From Ciona intestinalis (lineage: Eukaryota; Chordata; Ascidiacea; Phlebobranchia; Cionidae), in the NCBI RefSeq assembly GCF_000224145.3, contig NC_020166.2:6495632-6559631 (forward strand): a DNA stretch of 64,000 nt. Direction: 5' to 3'. The first letter of the stretch is position 1, and each line of letters opens with the position of its first letter. The notes below the pieces were generated by a model. The model was not told where the DNA came from, did not search any database, and worked only from the letters and a program-made list of their open reading frames with translations. Positions 1 to 11,629 of this stretch are shown here, piece by piece. The translations under genes and the position numbers were made by a program.

Positions 1-142
1 GCTATATTTGCGATGGTTCTTTGCCACTGAAACATACAAAGCAACACACAAATATGTAAATTGACGTATATGTGCATGAACCGAGTATTTAAATCATATT
101 CATACAACATTTGTTATAAGACGTGTTTCTTCTGTGAAACAG

Positions 143-3100
143 GAAACCCAAACTCGAAATAGAAGATAACAAGGTTGCGGACGAAGTCGCTGGGACAACG
201 GATGTGCCAATACAAGTAAGACAAACTAACTATGACATCTGCAACCTTTTGGTTTATTAAACGAGAAGCCGTTTATTATTCTATATAGTCTGAGGACGAT
301 ACAACGAAAGCAGAACGTGGATCTTCGGTCCCTTCATCTATCAGTGAAGTAATAGAACCAATGGTTCGACCTGCTCGTGTATTCAAATTTGTAAGTATTT
401 CAAAGAAACTGGAAGAACTTCAATTACAAGCGTGACACATTGCATAGATGAGTTATATTATTGGTCGTATAGGATATAATTTTTGGCCGTACACTAGAAT
501 CACCAACAAAGTTACCATATGTGGTATAACTCTTAAGCGTACACGAACTGTATAAAACTTCAGAACACCGGTGTTATCCGTCGTTGCCCGCACGCGAGTA
601 TAAGAAACATTCATTCAATTACGTTGAACAATTATAGTTTACTATCAAAACCCATTGCTATATTAAATACTGTTGCTAAAATCACATATCGGTTACAAAG
701 GCAGTGGTAAAAAGAATAAAAGATAGCTTTGTCGGTGGCTGCAAACGTTTCTTGCTGTTGATTCAAGTTTGTTACTTCCAGGATGAAAAGTTTTCGGGAT
801 CGAAAACAGAGACAACAGTAATAAAGCCTACAAGCGCGAAGAAAGTACGTGAAAGAAAATCGAGTCCAACAAAAAAGACAAAACTCGACTTTCACGTAAG
901 CAGTACATGTTACTAAATTAAAAAAAAAACAGTAATTTAAAGAAAGCATAGCTAGGCTAAACATTTTAACAAACACTGTCGACTGCATTGTAGCATACCA
1001 TGCTAACCCTTGATAGAGTTTACGTGACAGATGGATAGCGGAAAGGGAATTTGGAAGACCGTTCTGAACGAAACACAATTAAATGCTTTCCGAAGACTAT
1101 TCTCGAGATTCGACCGAACCAAGAACGGCGCTATCAGTGCGGCAGAACTGTTTCAAGCAACACTGGTAATGTACAATAATTCAGGCCAAAAAATCCGTTT
1201 TCATAATAGAATATAGCTACAGCAAACGTATGGATAAAATGACTGCAAAAACAAACGCCCCCCATCTGTGAATTTCACGATCGACTGTTATTTTAAAATA
1301 GAACATCTGTTGTGGTATTCAAATATTGAGGAATAAAACTATAATGTACAACTTGCTACAAGTGCATTTTGTTGATCTTCATTTTTCCAGGAGTTACTTC
1401 CAGATACGGGGTCCGAACTTTCCTTAAATGAAGTAAGCCAGATATTAAAAGAGTTTGACATCAAAGGAACTGGAGAAATTGAATTCGATGAATTTCTCTT
1501 CGCCATGATCAACCCGAAGAATTACCTCAAAATTATGAGTGGTTAGTTTTATATAGAAACCGTAGCGTTTAAATTTACATTTGCCATTTTGTTTTTTCTA
1601 TATTTAAAAATACTTCCAAGCAAGCAACCATTAGCCACAGAAGAGTAAAATATATCGCAGAGTGTCTTTTTGCTGATATTAAATATTCCCCCCAAACACG
1701 TGTGTATTTGCAGATGATGATCGTGAAAACCTTGCTAAAGAAGTCAAAATCTTCGAAGAAATCACTAATGCCCGTAACAAAACGTTAGGTAGCAAATCAT
1801 CTAAAAAATCGAGTCCGGACGACAGGTAGCAAATCGAAAAAGAAAAGCTGCGATATCCAACGACACTATAGGTGTGACTTAAAAAAACAACATTTTTTCT
1901 TTTAAGTTTGACAGACTTACGGAGGAACCTCTTCTTCACAATGCTCAAGACGGCAACAAAAAAGGACTCGATGAAAGAAATCCGACATTTTTATGTGAAC
2001 AGAATAAAGAAACTCAACGATCACGTGATACATGACTGGTCAGCAGGTCATTTTTAAACCACGTTAAGTTCTTATAAATCATAGCCCTATGCTGGTTTAC
2101 CAAGAGGTCACAAACCAGTGACACCAAAATGTGCGCGCATATGACGTCACAAACTAGTGACGTTTTATTATGGGCGCGGTTTGCTTTTTAGAGCGTTAAA
2201 AATATATCGGTTTAAGCAGCGATGGTATGTGAAAATATGAGAGAAACAGTAATAAAAAATGCATTTGGTGCATTGTTGTATGATACTATCTCATTTATAA
2301 GACCATAATATGTTATTATACAGGACAGAGGTGTATCGGTTTGTCATACCAAGAAATGATCAAACGGTACGAACACATCACCAAAGAGTTAAAAGATAAA
2401 AAGTCGCCTTTCGCCGGAAAGAAAGAATACATGGATTCACCTTACGCACAACCGCTTCGGTGGGGTTGTAATGGGCTTTTGAAGGTAAAAAGCATAATAT
2501 AGTTGTAGGGTAAGCTGATATATCGTTTGTACCTAAATCGCTTACTTCCTTGTGTTTTGAACAGTTAATACCGCTTTTTTGGAGTCGTGGCGCTACGGTT
2601 ATATAGTTCTGTACACATTGTTTGCTTACTACCAAATGGGACAAGAAACAAGAATAAAAACATGTCCCATCTTACCCCACCCTACTACACGTTTTTTGCA
2701 GCCTCTATCGCGAATATGGCCTAATAATACAACCCAATGCTAAACATAACACACTGAAGAAATGCTACGTGGCCTGATAAGCTATGACTTTAAAACACAA
2801 ACTGTTTTACCGGATCTAATTCTATTTTTTCGCAGCAAGATGAACCTAAAAGAGTTAAAGGCGCACGGGACAGTTATAGAAAGTCGAGTACTTATTCATA
2901 CGAAGGTAAGCAATGAGAAAGAATGGAAACATCCGCGGTATATTATCATTATTTTTACTGCAAAGGTCGTGCAAGATCAGCACGACCAGCATCAGCGAGG
3001 AAAACTGACGGGAATACAGGAATCCCGGTTTCAGTCAGCGAAGCAAATCAACGAAACGATGTTCAGATACAGGTTACACTGTTAACACAATTATAAGTTA

Positions 3101-4087
3101 AACTAAATCAGGCACCACTAGCGAGTTATTTAGTTTTTTTCCCCAAAGCGCAAATGTAAAATTACAAAGAGAAAAATAACGCTGCAGGTTTAGGAAAGGT
3201 ATTAAAAAGTAGACTACTCACATTCGTCCCGTAGAGTGAATACAGTTGTTGTTACAGAGCAAAGTGGATAGCGCAAGAGCAGCTCATCGAGTAAAGATTC
3301 GTGATCACAGAATAGTCGATGAGTTGCAACGAACTTACTCCACCCCGGCCTCGAAACTAGAGAAAGTACCAGTAGAAAAACGAAGAGGTTAAAAATATTC
3401 TGTCTGCGTTATATATATATATAGTCTTTTATATTAACGTTTTCAGTATAAATGTATTATCAGCTGTTTCTGCAAAAAAGAGGACAGCCCCACTGCGGAG
3501 GCCACGTATATCAGAATTTGTATGCACTCCGAAAGTTGTACCGTTACCGCGCTATCCACTTCAGTCATATCCACAAACCTTTAACTACGACGACCTACCA
3601 GAAATAAGACAGAAGGTAAAGTAGTAGGTTGTCAGTGCAGAGACTTTTTAGAGCAGAATAGAGAAACTTCTAGTTTAGAATAGATGATCGATTGTGTTTT
3701 TCAGGCTGCTGTCATTCACGAAGATTATTACAATGAGTTACGGAAAGTTGCTGCCACAAACTCTAGAACTATTTACAAACAGTTACAGGTACGCTGCTTT
3801 CCCTGAATTACACTTGTCTTTCAAAAATTCTTAAACTACAGAAAAGTCTAGGTTAATTTGACGAATGGCTTCCTTTAGCTCTTTTTTTTAATTAACTCTT
3901 TTTAATTCATCGTCAGGTTGAGCAGATGAGACCAACCATGAGAAACCACTTTAAAAAATCTTACCTCGCATATTCTGGTGATTACGAACCTTTCGTTGTG
4001 TCGCCATGGATTCCATTCCCAGCCCCTTCACCGTGGATACCGTATCCACCGCTGGGACAGAGTCAGCCGAAAACGGCTTGGAGCTAA
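143..4087 (+). CDS. EF-hand protein of unknown function (3' part; gene begins left of the window)
   Basis: Fourteen exons join in consistent phase: 143-215, 289-390, 782-895, 1031-1165, 1391-1541, 1714-1825, 1907-2046, 2324-2484, 2836-2905, 2966-3072, 3258-3387, 3464-3615, 3705-3788, 3917-4087, giving about 566 residues and a TAA stop. The first visible exon opens mid-codon, so the 5' end is missing. Exons 4 and 5 each encode a canonical EF-hand loop, DRTKNGAISAAE and DIKGTGEIEFDE, both with acidic residues at loop positions 1 and 12, so calcium binding is likely. The N-terminal part is Ser/Lys/Glu-rich and low in complexity. The C-terminal part is basic and ends in a Pro/Trp-rich tail with a near-repeated SPWIP(F/Y)P motif. 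I do not recognise the family beyond the paired EF-hands. A polyadenylation signal follows the stop. The exact 3' splice sites of exons 7 and 12 were chosen because the alternatives hit stops. Confidence 0.8.
2501..2689. mobile_element. Degenerate MITE copy (GGGTGGGG-type) in an intron of the EF-hand gene
   Basis: The left end (TAGTTGTAGGGTAAG) and right end (CATCTTACCCCACCCTACTA) are diverged inverted copies of each other. The middle carries the family's internal blocks: a poly-purine/GTTTGCTTACTACCAAATGGGAC stretch and an AACAGTTAATACCG stretch. It lies wholly within the intron between 2484 and 2836. Its divergence from the copy at 17432 suggests an old insertion. Confidence 0.6.
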
Positions 4088-4112
4088 CTTTGTTTTAGAA
4101 CAATCCGCACAG

Positions 4113-4118
4113 AATAAA
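4113..4118 (+). terminator. AATAAA polyadenylation signal of the EF-hand gene
   Basis: An AATAAA hexamer lies 26 bases after the TAA stop on the coding strand, a suitable position for a short 3' UTR. Confidence 0.6.
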
Positions 4119-5149
4119 ACAATGGCGCCCTTTACTTCATATCTATACCGTGCATTACGCACTTGGACCAAATCGATGTTTAAACCTGCTATTGGTTGCT
4201 AAACTGTCGACGTAGGTACTGTATACACTATATATATGGATAACAGATAAGGCGAATGAACTCCGGCAAAATATGTTTTGTTTTTGTCAATTTTGTGAAA
4301 CAGTGTAATTCTAAGCTGCCTGGCAAGTACTGCGAGAGTAACACACGAGAAAGTGCATTTCCCATTCTTTTTAGTTAGATAAGCCTTGCACACAAATTTC
4401 AAATCAAAGAATATTTTAACGGCAAATTATGTCATTTTTACTGTATAAGGTGAAACACTCCGAAACTTGGGAGATCGCTGTAGAGTGCTAGAAACGCAAT
4501 AACCATTGCACCGATAAATTTCTATATATATATACCACAACGCGCGAATCCAAACATTAAAGTACCGACCAGACAAAACAGTAATTCACCAAACAATTCC
4601 AGAATAGATAACCATGTCATGACAATTAAACGGCAAAATGCAAAACAGTGTAAACCAGACCGTAAATGCATGGAAGGCTTTCAGTCTAACAAGAGCAGCG
4701 TTTACACCATAACGAGTGTTTTATATCCTTAAAATAAAGCACTATTTAATCTAGCAAAAATTACCTAATAATTAAAAAATATGTGCCGGTGCAAAAATAT
4801 TTTCTTTTGCCCATTTCGGTTTGTAAATACCTTGCCTGACATTTAGTAAATGATTATTTACCCACAGACTTTTTACCGCCCGTATAACAATCATAATTTT
4901 GCAACAAATTTTGAAAAACAGTCAACAGCTGTACACGCTAAGTCCCCCGTATTTTCACAAAATTAATATGAACATTAATCACAGTTTCAAATAATGATCA
5001 TGACAATAAATACGATGCGCGGTGTTGTAGCTAAAACCAACTTTAAACATAACAGTAAATGTCCCAAAAAAATGTTAACCTAGGATTCGAGACGCTATTG
5101 ACTTCAACTGACATTACCCAAGTTAAAATCCGGTTGTATAGAATTGTGA
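4119..5149. other. Intergenic region between convergent genes
   Basis: This AT-rich stretch lies between the 3' ends of the EF-hand gene and HBS1L. It presumably holds the HBS1L 3' UTR. There is a short TATATATA run near 4525. I see no gene. Confidence 0.6.
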
Positions 5150-8100
5150 CTAGCGCAACAGCTGCGTTACCACACACGCTGCGATAGTAGAACCACCATA
5201 TCTTAATGTGAATCTGCCAAGCTCTTTGAGGGAACTATATTCTTCCAGGCATACCGGTCGAGTAAGCTCTACTTCAACAAGAGCATTTTGACCCTGCATG
5301 GTTATAATGTAAACAAATCTGCGAGTTGCTTAACACTTTGGATTGAAATTAAAAAAAAAAACAGGCAAAAATGTAATATATAGCATGCTGGGAGAAGACG
5401 GGACACCTTTAGCACATAATATCCAAACATCCTGATCGTGTTTTAAACAATTAAAAACGGTCTGTGGCAGTCGTGAGAATACTGTTTTCTACCAAATGAT
5501 AAGAGAAAATAGAATAAAAAGGTTTCCCATTTTCCCCCACCCTACTATACTGATTCATATAAAAACATCACAAAAACAGAAGACAAGTTCCAATAGATTA
5601 TTATTACAATACTTGATAAAAAGTTGTCTTACCTTTAAAATAAACTTTGGTTTTTTCGCAATAACTTCACCGGTGCTTTTATGAAGTTGACTTAACAACC
5701 TGCGGATCACCGCTGGCTCGTGGACGGATTTGTAATGGAGTTCGACGGGAAATCCTCGCGTGATCGGAACTTCAATATTAAAAACTATCACCCTGTGAAA
5801 TATGGACAGTTTCAGCAGTGAAAGGGATGCAAATACAGTTAAGCTTAATGAAAGATTCGTTTTTATTTTTTTTGGGATCTTAATTTTTAATACATATACT
5901 ACATTCATAGTATTCAATAACTGCTGAACCACATATATTATTATTTGACTATTAAAATGACAAAAGTTTTCTCAAAGAATTCAAGCTAAACTGGTATTTA
6001 TCTTTTATATAAAGTATATAATATATTAATATTTACTTACAAGCTATATATTTACACATATATTATTATTTTATAACTGAAATGACTAAAGTTTTTTTAA
6101 CCCAAAACTTGGTGGATAGTGTTTTCTTCTGTTAAAAATCTATAATCTAAAACAATTTTTACTTAAAACTGCTTCTATGTAAAACAAAACACAAGAATTA
6201 CAAATACATACCTTGCTTGCAGACGAGTTATTGCACGAATTGGATTGTCAATATCACAGATTACACTTCCAGTGGTGACTTTCATAATATCCACTCCATG
6301 TAATGTAAGTGTGGCATGCTCACCAGCCAATGCAAACTCAGCATTGGAAATTCCATCATTAGATTCAACTCCTTTGATTAATCCCTTTTCACCGGCAGGC
6401 ATTACTATGACCTGAATAAAAACATACAGAATTTTGTTAGTTGATGTTAAGAGTGTTTTATGAAGCACCATGAAAAAATATAGAAGAAAAAAATGTTTCT
6501 AAATTATATTTTTATGTTTACCTAGAGGCGCAATAAAACTTCTGGTATGTTTTTTGTTACCTGTTATATTTTTTCCAAGAAAAAAAAACAAGGAAAATAA
6601 TATACAAATCTGTTTTATTGCGTAAAAACTAAAAAAATGTTTGAATTTTTGGTATTTTTTATTAAAAACAAATTCCAAAGTACTTTGCACGCCTAAGTTT
6701 AATCTGTTAAAAAAAAACTTTAAAAAAATTACACAAGTTAAAATTTTAAAATTGTTAAATTTATGCCTTATTTAAGATATATTTTCAAAAACACCGAGAC
6801 ATAATAAGCAGGTTAAGGCTTACAAACCTTGGTACCGGGGCTGATTCCACCAGATTCTATTTTACCATTGATTGAAATTCCACTACCTTGTCCACGAAAA
6901 ACATCATTCACACAAAATCGGAACGGAAGCTCAATTGGTCTTTGTGGGGCTCGGAATTTATCAATTACCTGCAATTTTAAAGAGCAATAAATGGTTCATT
7001 AATTCAAAGTTCAAAGCGCTAACCAATCATAGTTCATAAATACATTGCTGCTGTTGCTACCAGCATACTACAATTTTGAAACTGCTGTTAGTGTAAACGT
7101 GCACAAGCTTAACTGTGGGCCATAACTAGTCATATGACAGAAACAATGGTTATACCTTGGAATAAATCTAAGTGATTTTTATACCAAATCAGTTGATTTA
7201 AAAATATAAATATATGGGAAAATTACAATAATTTAGGTACCAACTAAGTTCTAAAGAAAGCAGTTAATATTAACATGGAAAACCTAAATTTTAAAGCACA
7301 AACTTAAAACTACATTAATCATAAATTTTAATTTTCAAACACAAATATTCTTACATCAATTAGTGATGGACCATTATACCACGACGTTAGTTGGGGATCT
7401 GTGGCCTTTGAGATGAGGTTTTCCCCAAGTAAACCACTCACAGGGACATATGTAACATCACTATCTTTAAAACCAGCTTGCTTTAAAAATTGTTTCATTT
7501 TTTCAACAATTTCAATAAATCTGAAAAAAGGAAAATGTTTAACCGCACAATAACACAAACAAAACAACTGTACAAGGTATCCAAACACTTAACCTTCATA
7601 TTTAAACTCCTTACTTACAGCACCTAATGTCCAAATTTTATGTAAATAATGAATGAAAACCACAATAAACACCTCTTTTGACTCCAATTTAAAGTGTCGA
7701 GTTTATTCACAGCAACTGCAAGTTGTGAGACACCTAGTGATCGAATAAGCAGTGCATGTTCACGAGTTTGTCCACCGATGCCAAAGCCAGCTTCAAACTC
7801 TCCTGTGCTTGCTCCAATCACTAATACAGCAACGTCTGCCTCTGAGGCACCTTAATATAAAAAATAAAAACAATTAAATATTTTTATGAGTAATTTGTAA
7901 ATTGTATTAAAAAATGTAAATATCAAGTTTCCAATAATGTTTTTATGCTAAATATATTAAAGCAGAGGGCCTGTTAGGTTTTTAAAACTGTGATATCCAT
8001 ATGCATTCATTTAATCTGGAGCCCATACATCTGATAAATATTAACAAATTTTACTTATGTTTTTACGCACACCTGTAATCATGTTGGGAATAAAATCTCT

Positions 8101-9780
8101 ATGTCCTGGTGCATCCATTAAAGTGATGACTCGATGTTCGGTTTCAAATCTATTATGAGCAACATCCATTGTAACTCCGCGTGATCTTTCTTCACCAGTT
8201 TCGTCAAGCACCCATGCATATGCGAATGACGATTTGCCTATTTTCTTGGATTCCTAAGTTAGAACAAATGAATGCATAAATATAGTAAACAAGCAAGACT
8301 TCATGCCTCATCCCTCAGCCATAACTGGACTACAACTACAGACACCTATGGTTATGTGCGTTTTATTTAAGAAAGTTTAACGAAAAGAAAAAAAACCTAT
8401 GGCTTAAAAAAGCAGTTTTATTAACAAACTGTTCCATAAGATAATTTAAACTAATAGATAGCTATATTGGTTGCCTATTTGGTTTAAAGACTGCTTTGTT
8501 TGGCATTAAAAACCATCCTAATATTTGACGAATTTGCACTGAAAAATTGCAAAGTTTTAAATTTTTAAATTGATTTGCCAAATCTATGCTCACCTGTTCA
8601 TACTTGTGTATAAGTCTCTTTGATACAACACCTTGCTGGTACAAGAGATGTCCCATCATGGTTGATTTGCCAGCATCTACATGACCTATCACCACCAAGC
8701 TTATCTGTGGCTTCTCATCTATTTCACGCTTTTCATATTCTTTCTGTTACGTCCATAATCAGAAAAAAATTAGAGGGAGGTTAGAGGCTAGAGCAGTTTG
8801 TAGTACACAAAAACTGAATTCAAATCAAATTGCCCAACCATGAAAAGGTATTGAAAGATAAAAACACAATAAAAAAACAGAGTTATACAGAAGCTAATAT
8901 ATCAACATACCTTGTAATCGATGGTTGATTTGTTTTGTTTGCTGGGAGTTGAAACGGGGGTAGATTGAAGTTTGTTCTTCCTGTTGGGTGTCAAAAGAGA
9001 AACAGGTTTTGATTCTTGCTGTGAAGAAGACTTTGCTTCTGGATCTAGACCTCCGTTCATATGAGGTACAGGTGTTTTGGGTTGATTTAATCGATTCGGA
9101 GACATTACAAAACCGGTTTTGACTGGAGTTGTTGAGTTGGACTCCACTTTTGTCACATTTAACTCATTCTTTTTAGCGGGAATTGGTGAGGCGAGATGTT
9201 TAGAAGTGTCATCTTGCTTTGTTATCACTAAAACAGACTTTCCACGTCCGCTTGTGCGGGGCAATCTTTGAGGCAACCCCACTTCATCATTAGAATTCTG
9301 AGCTACTTGTTTTTCAGCAGCAGTTTTAGATTTCCCCTGTGAGCTGCCAGGTTCACTGTTGGAAAGATTAAGCAAATAGTCGATTGCTTTTTCATAATTA
9401 CACTGGAACTTAACAGAGGCGAGTCTCATTTGGTTTTCCGAGTAGCTTTCACCCACAGCATCCCTAATTTGCTCCAAACACGCATCTAATATAAGTGGCT
9501 CAACGGTGCTTGTGTCCACGGAACCACTGGAACGATGACGCTGATGTGCAGCGGAAGATGCAAAACAAACATCATCTTCCCATATTTCCTCCTCAACAGT
9601 CTCCTCCGAGGGCATATAGGAGCTTATTTGAACTTCCTTGCCTCTGGATCGAGAGTATGAATACTGGGCCATTGTTCCAGGAGACACACCATAGTCATCT
9701 TCATAGGACTGTCCGTACACGTCATCATCATCAGAATAGTCATAACTTTTGTTGTTGCGTATTGTTCTATGCCGAGCCAT
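5150..9780 (-). CDS. HBS1L: HBS1-like translational GTPase (ribosome rescue)
   Basis: Nine exons on the minus strand: 9780-8911, 8743-8594, 8253-8073, 7850-7673, 7520-7355, 6968-6828, 6411-6212, 5792-5633, 5293-5150, giving 729 residues (human HBS1L 684). Family knowledge: HBS1 is an eEF1A/eRF3-like GTPase that works with Pelota (Dom34) to split ribosomes stalled on mRNA. Exon 1 encodes an acidic N-terminus and the HBS1 N-terminal domain (about residues 98-138). The G motifs are visible: P-loop GHVDAGKST (310-318), switch [18 protein letters not shown] in place of the usual NKxD, and SGLLGENL. The beta-barrel domains follow, in exons 6-9. The start is the first ATG of a long open first exon. 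Exon 6 uses a weak GTTTGT donor. The promoter side faces MRPS6 across 1.3 kb. Confidence 0.95.
5381..5549. mobile_element. MITE copy in the last intron of HBS1L
   Basis: About 169 bp, bounded by GCTGGGAGAAGACGGGACAC on the left and CCCATTTTCCCCCACCCTAC on the right, which are imperfect inverted repeats, with TA at both outer edges. Internal blocks (GCACATAATATCC, CGTGTTTTAAACAATTAAAA, TTTTCTACCAAATGATA) match the copy at 17432. It lies inside the intron between HBS1L exons 8 and 9. Confidence 0.75.
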
Positions 9781-11085
9781 TACGGAAATAAATAAATTAA
9801 AGAGTTGTTGAAGGGTATATGAGAAATGTAGTTAAGTCCAGGATGTGCACTTAGAAAGCCAAAATAAAATGTTTACTTTGCCGTTCAGTAATGAAATTAT
9901 AATGTGCTTGCTAGCCATAATATTTTAAAGGCATTTAGACCTGAAAACAAATCAGGATTTGAAAACAAAAAAAGGAAAAAAATATAGATTTTGTTTTAAT
10001 AACAGATTTTTTACGAAAACACAATCATCTAATCTAATAGGTACATACAATACATAAAATACCCTACATCTAGATGCGCAGGAAACAGACAGACATCCGT
10101 TATGCGAATATATCGTCCGGCGCCATGGCGTAGTGGTTAGCGCGCCTGCCTGTAACCATTAGGTAATGGGTTCAAGGCTCGTCGCTGCTAGTCCTGCTAC
10201 CATTGTGGGCGTATGTGTCCTTGGGCAAGACACTTAATGACAATTGCTTCAACCCAGTGGTCACTAATGGGTTGTCCAAATTATCAGCCATACATAAAAA
10301 AATCCAAAAAAAATAATCACCCACAAAGTAACATACATGGCAACTCGTAAGCTGGCACGAGGTGTTAAATCCGTGTGATAACGACTGTCGTTTTCCGGCC
10401 ACGCGAGGATAAAGTAAGTTACATTCATTCATTCATTCATCTTATCATATGTTGCCATCGAACTGATTTACGTATCCTCAGTTTACACGTGAACATAATA
10501 TTGTTAGTTACACAATTTCAAGTTATACAGCTTTTTTTTCAAGACAAAATCACCAAAAATAATCGAAAGTAGATATGTATAACTTAATTCATAAGCTTAT
10601 ATCTTGCCTTTGCAATGTCTAGTGTAGTCTAGTCTACCAAAACGAGTATTTAAGATGTCCATGGAAATGCCATTTTTGTTCGGTAACATGTCCGTTAGGT
10701 GGCAGCACACAACGCTAAAAAAATAGTTTTCGTCCCCGTCAATATATAACAGATATTTCTACGCGATACGATAAAAACAGGTCACATCTCTTTGTAAAAT
10801 TAACACCAAAACAATTCGGCTGTTTTTTTTTAAATTAACACTATGTTTAACGCCTGTTGTCTCTCAGCATCAGACGTGTGTGCTCTCTCAAATTGTTGCA
10901 CGTAACCACAGACGTAACACATACATTCAAAATCGAGAGTATTTTGTGCCACGATTTGTGCTTGTTCGTCACAATTGCTTTGTAGACGGTAAAGTAAAGG
11001 GACAGTTCGCTTGGTTTTTCTAGTTTTATAACCGTATATGTGTCCAAATTACCAGTTGTAAGGATTTTAGGAAATATAGGCAATC
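9781..11085. promoter_or_regulatory. Divergent intergenic region between HBS1L and MRPS6, with a SINE
   Basis: These 1.3 kb separate the two head-to-head start codons and so must contain both promoters. No convincing TATA box was seen at either end. The middle is occupied by the SINE at 10119-10440. The AG-ending stretch just before the MRPS6 ATG could be a splice or trans-splice acceptor; this is inference. Confidence 0.5.
10119..10440 (+). mobile_element. tRNA-derived SINE, near full length
   Basis: The head has a Pol III A box (TGGCGTAGTGGTTAGCG) and B box (GGGTTCAAGGCTCG) spaced as in a tRNA. A conserved body follows (GGGCAAGACACTTAATGACA, CAGTGGTCACTAATGGGTTG), then a 3' tail of ATTC repeats. 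A second copy of the same family is at 37979-38290. Tail and box structure fit the tRNA-type SINEs known from Ciona; the subfamily name was not assigned. Confidence 0.88.
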
Positions 11086-11514
11086 ATGCCTCGATATGAA
11101 GTATCAATTATAATGAAACTGTTAAGTCGACCTCAGAAAATTGAAGCAGTCAAAGAAATTGCGTCGTATCTTATCAGTCAAGGTTGTAATGTACGTAAAG
11201 TCACCAGCATGGGAGATCGTAACCTGCCCTACAAAATAAAGGTACATTCAAAACCTCACCATCAGGGATCGTATATTTTGCTGGATATGGATTTTAAAAT
11301 CTCACAGAAGGACGCTTTAAATCGTTATTTTGGACACAATAAAAATATTGTCCGGTCTTCATTATTTAATTTTGAAACTGTTTATGGGGAAGAGAGTCCA
11401 TGTGATGGGATGGAAAATGTCGATTACCTTAAAGAAATCGAAAACTTAAAGACTAAGTTGGTTCCAAAGAAGACTAGAGAAACAGTTGAAACAAATTGGC
11501 CGTTTCCGATGTAA
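11086..11514 (+). CDS. MRPS6: Mitochondrial small-subunit ribosomal protein bS6m
   Basis: A single open exon of 142 codons (human MRPS6 has 125) starts MPRYEVSIIMKLLSRPQ and contains the S6 fold hallmarks: the first strand MPRYEVSIIM, the helix QKIEAVKEIASYLISQG, GDRNLPYKIK, and GSYILLDMDF. It is a component of the mitochondrial 28S ribosomal subunit. The C-terminus is slightly longer than usual and charged. There is no intron, unlike TBL2 downstream. The stop is only 115 bases before the TBL2 start codon on the same strand, with no AATAAA between, which raises the possibility of a shared transcript. Confidence 0.93.
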   Translation: MPRYEVSIIMKLLSRPQKIEAVKEIASYLISQGCNVRKVTSMGDRNLPYKIKVHSKPHHQGSYILLDMDFKISQKDALNRYFGHNKNIVRSSLFNFETVYGEESPCDGMENVDYLKEIENLKTKLVPKKTRETVETNWPFPM

Positions 11515-11629
11515 TATTTAACATTTTGTTGCTATTAACTGTGTGAAACTGCAATTTTTGAGTTGCAAATGCAATCGTGAAGTTTCATTATGTAAACATT
11601 TTTAATAGAATTTTAATATTAGTAGTAGA

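Noticed and set aside
3447-3463. The nearer acceptor (TTTCAG at 3441) for exon 12 of the EF-hand gene
   Set aside because: It puts a stop right after the junction; the acceptor ending at 3463 keeps the frame.
9495-9791. A plus-strand frame of 98 codons
   Set aside because: Antisense of the HBS1L first exon, whose N-terminal domain is recognisable.
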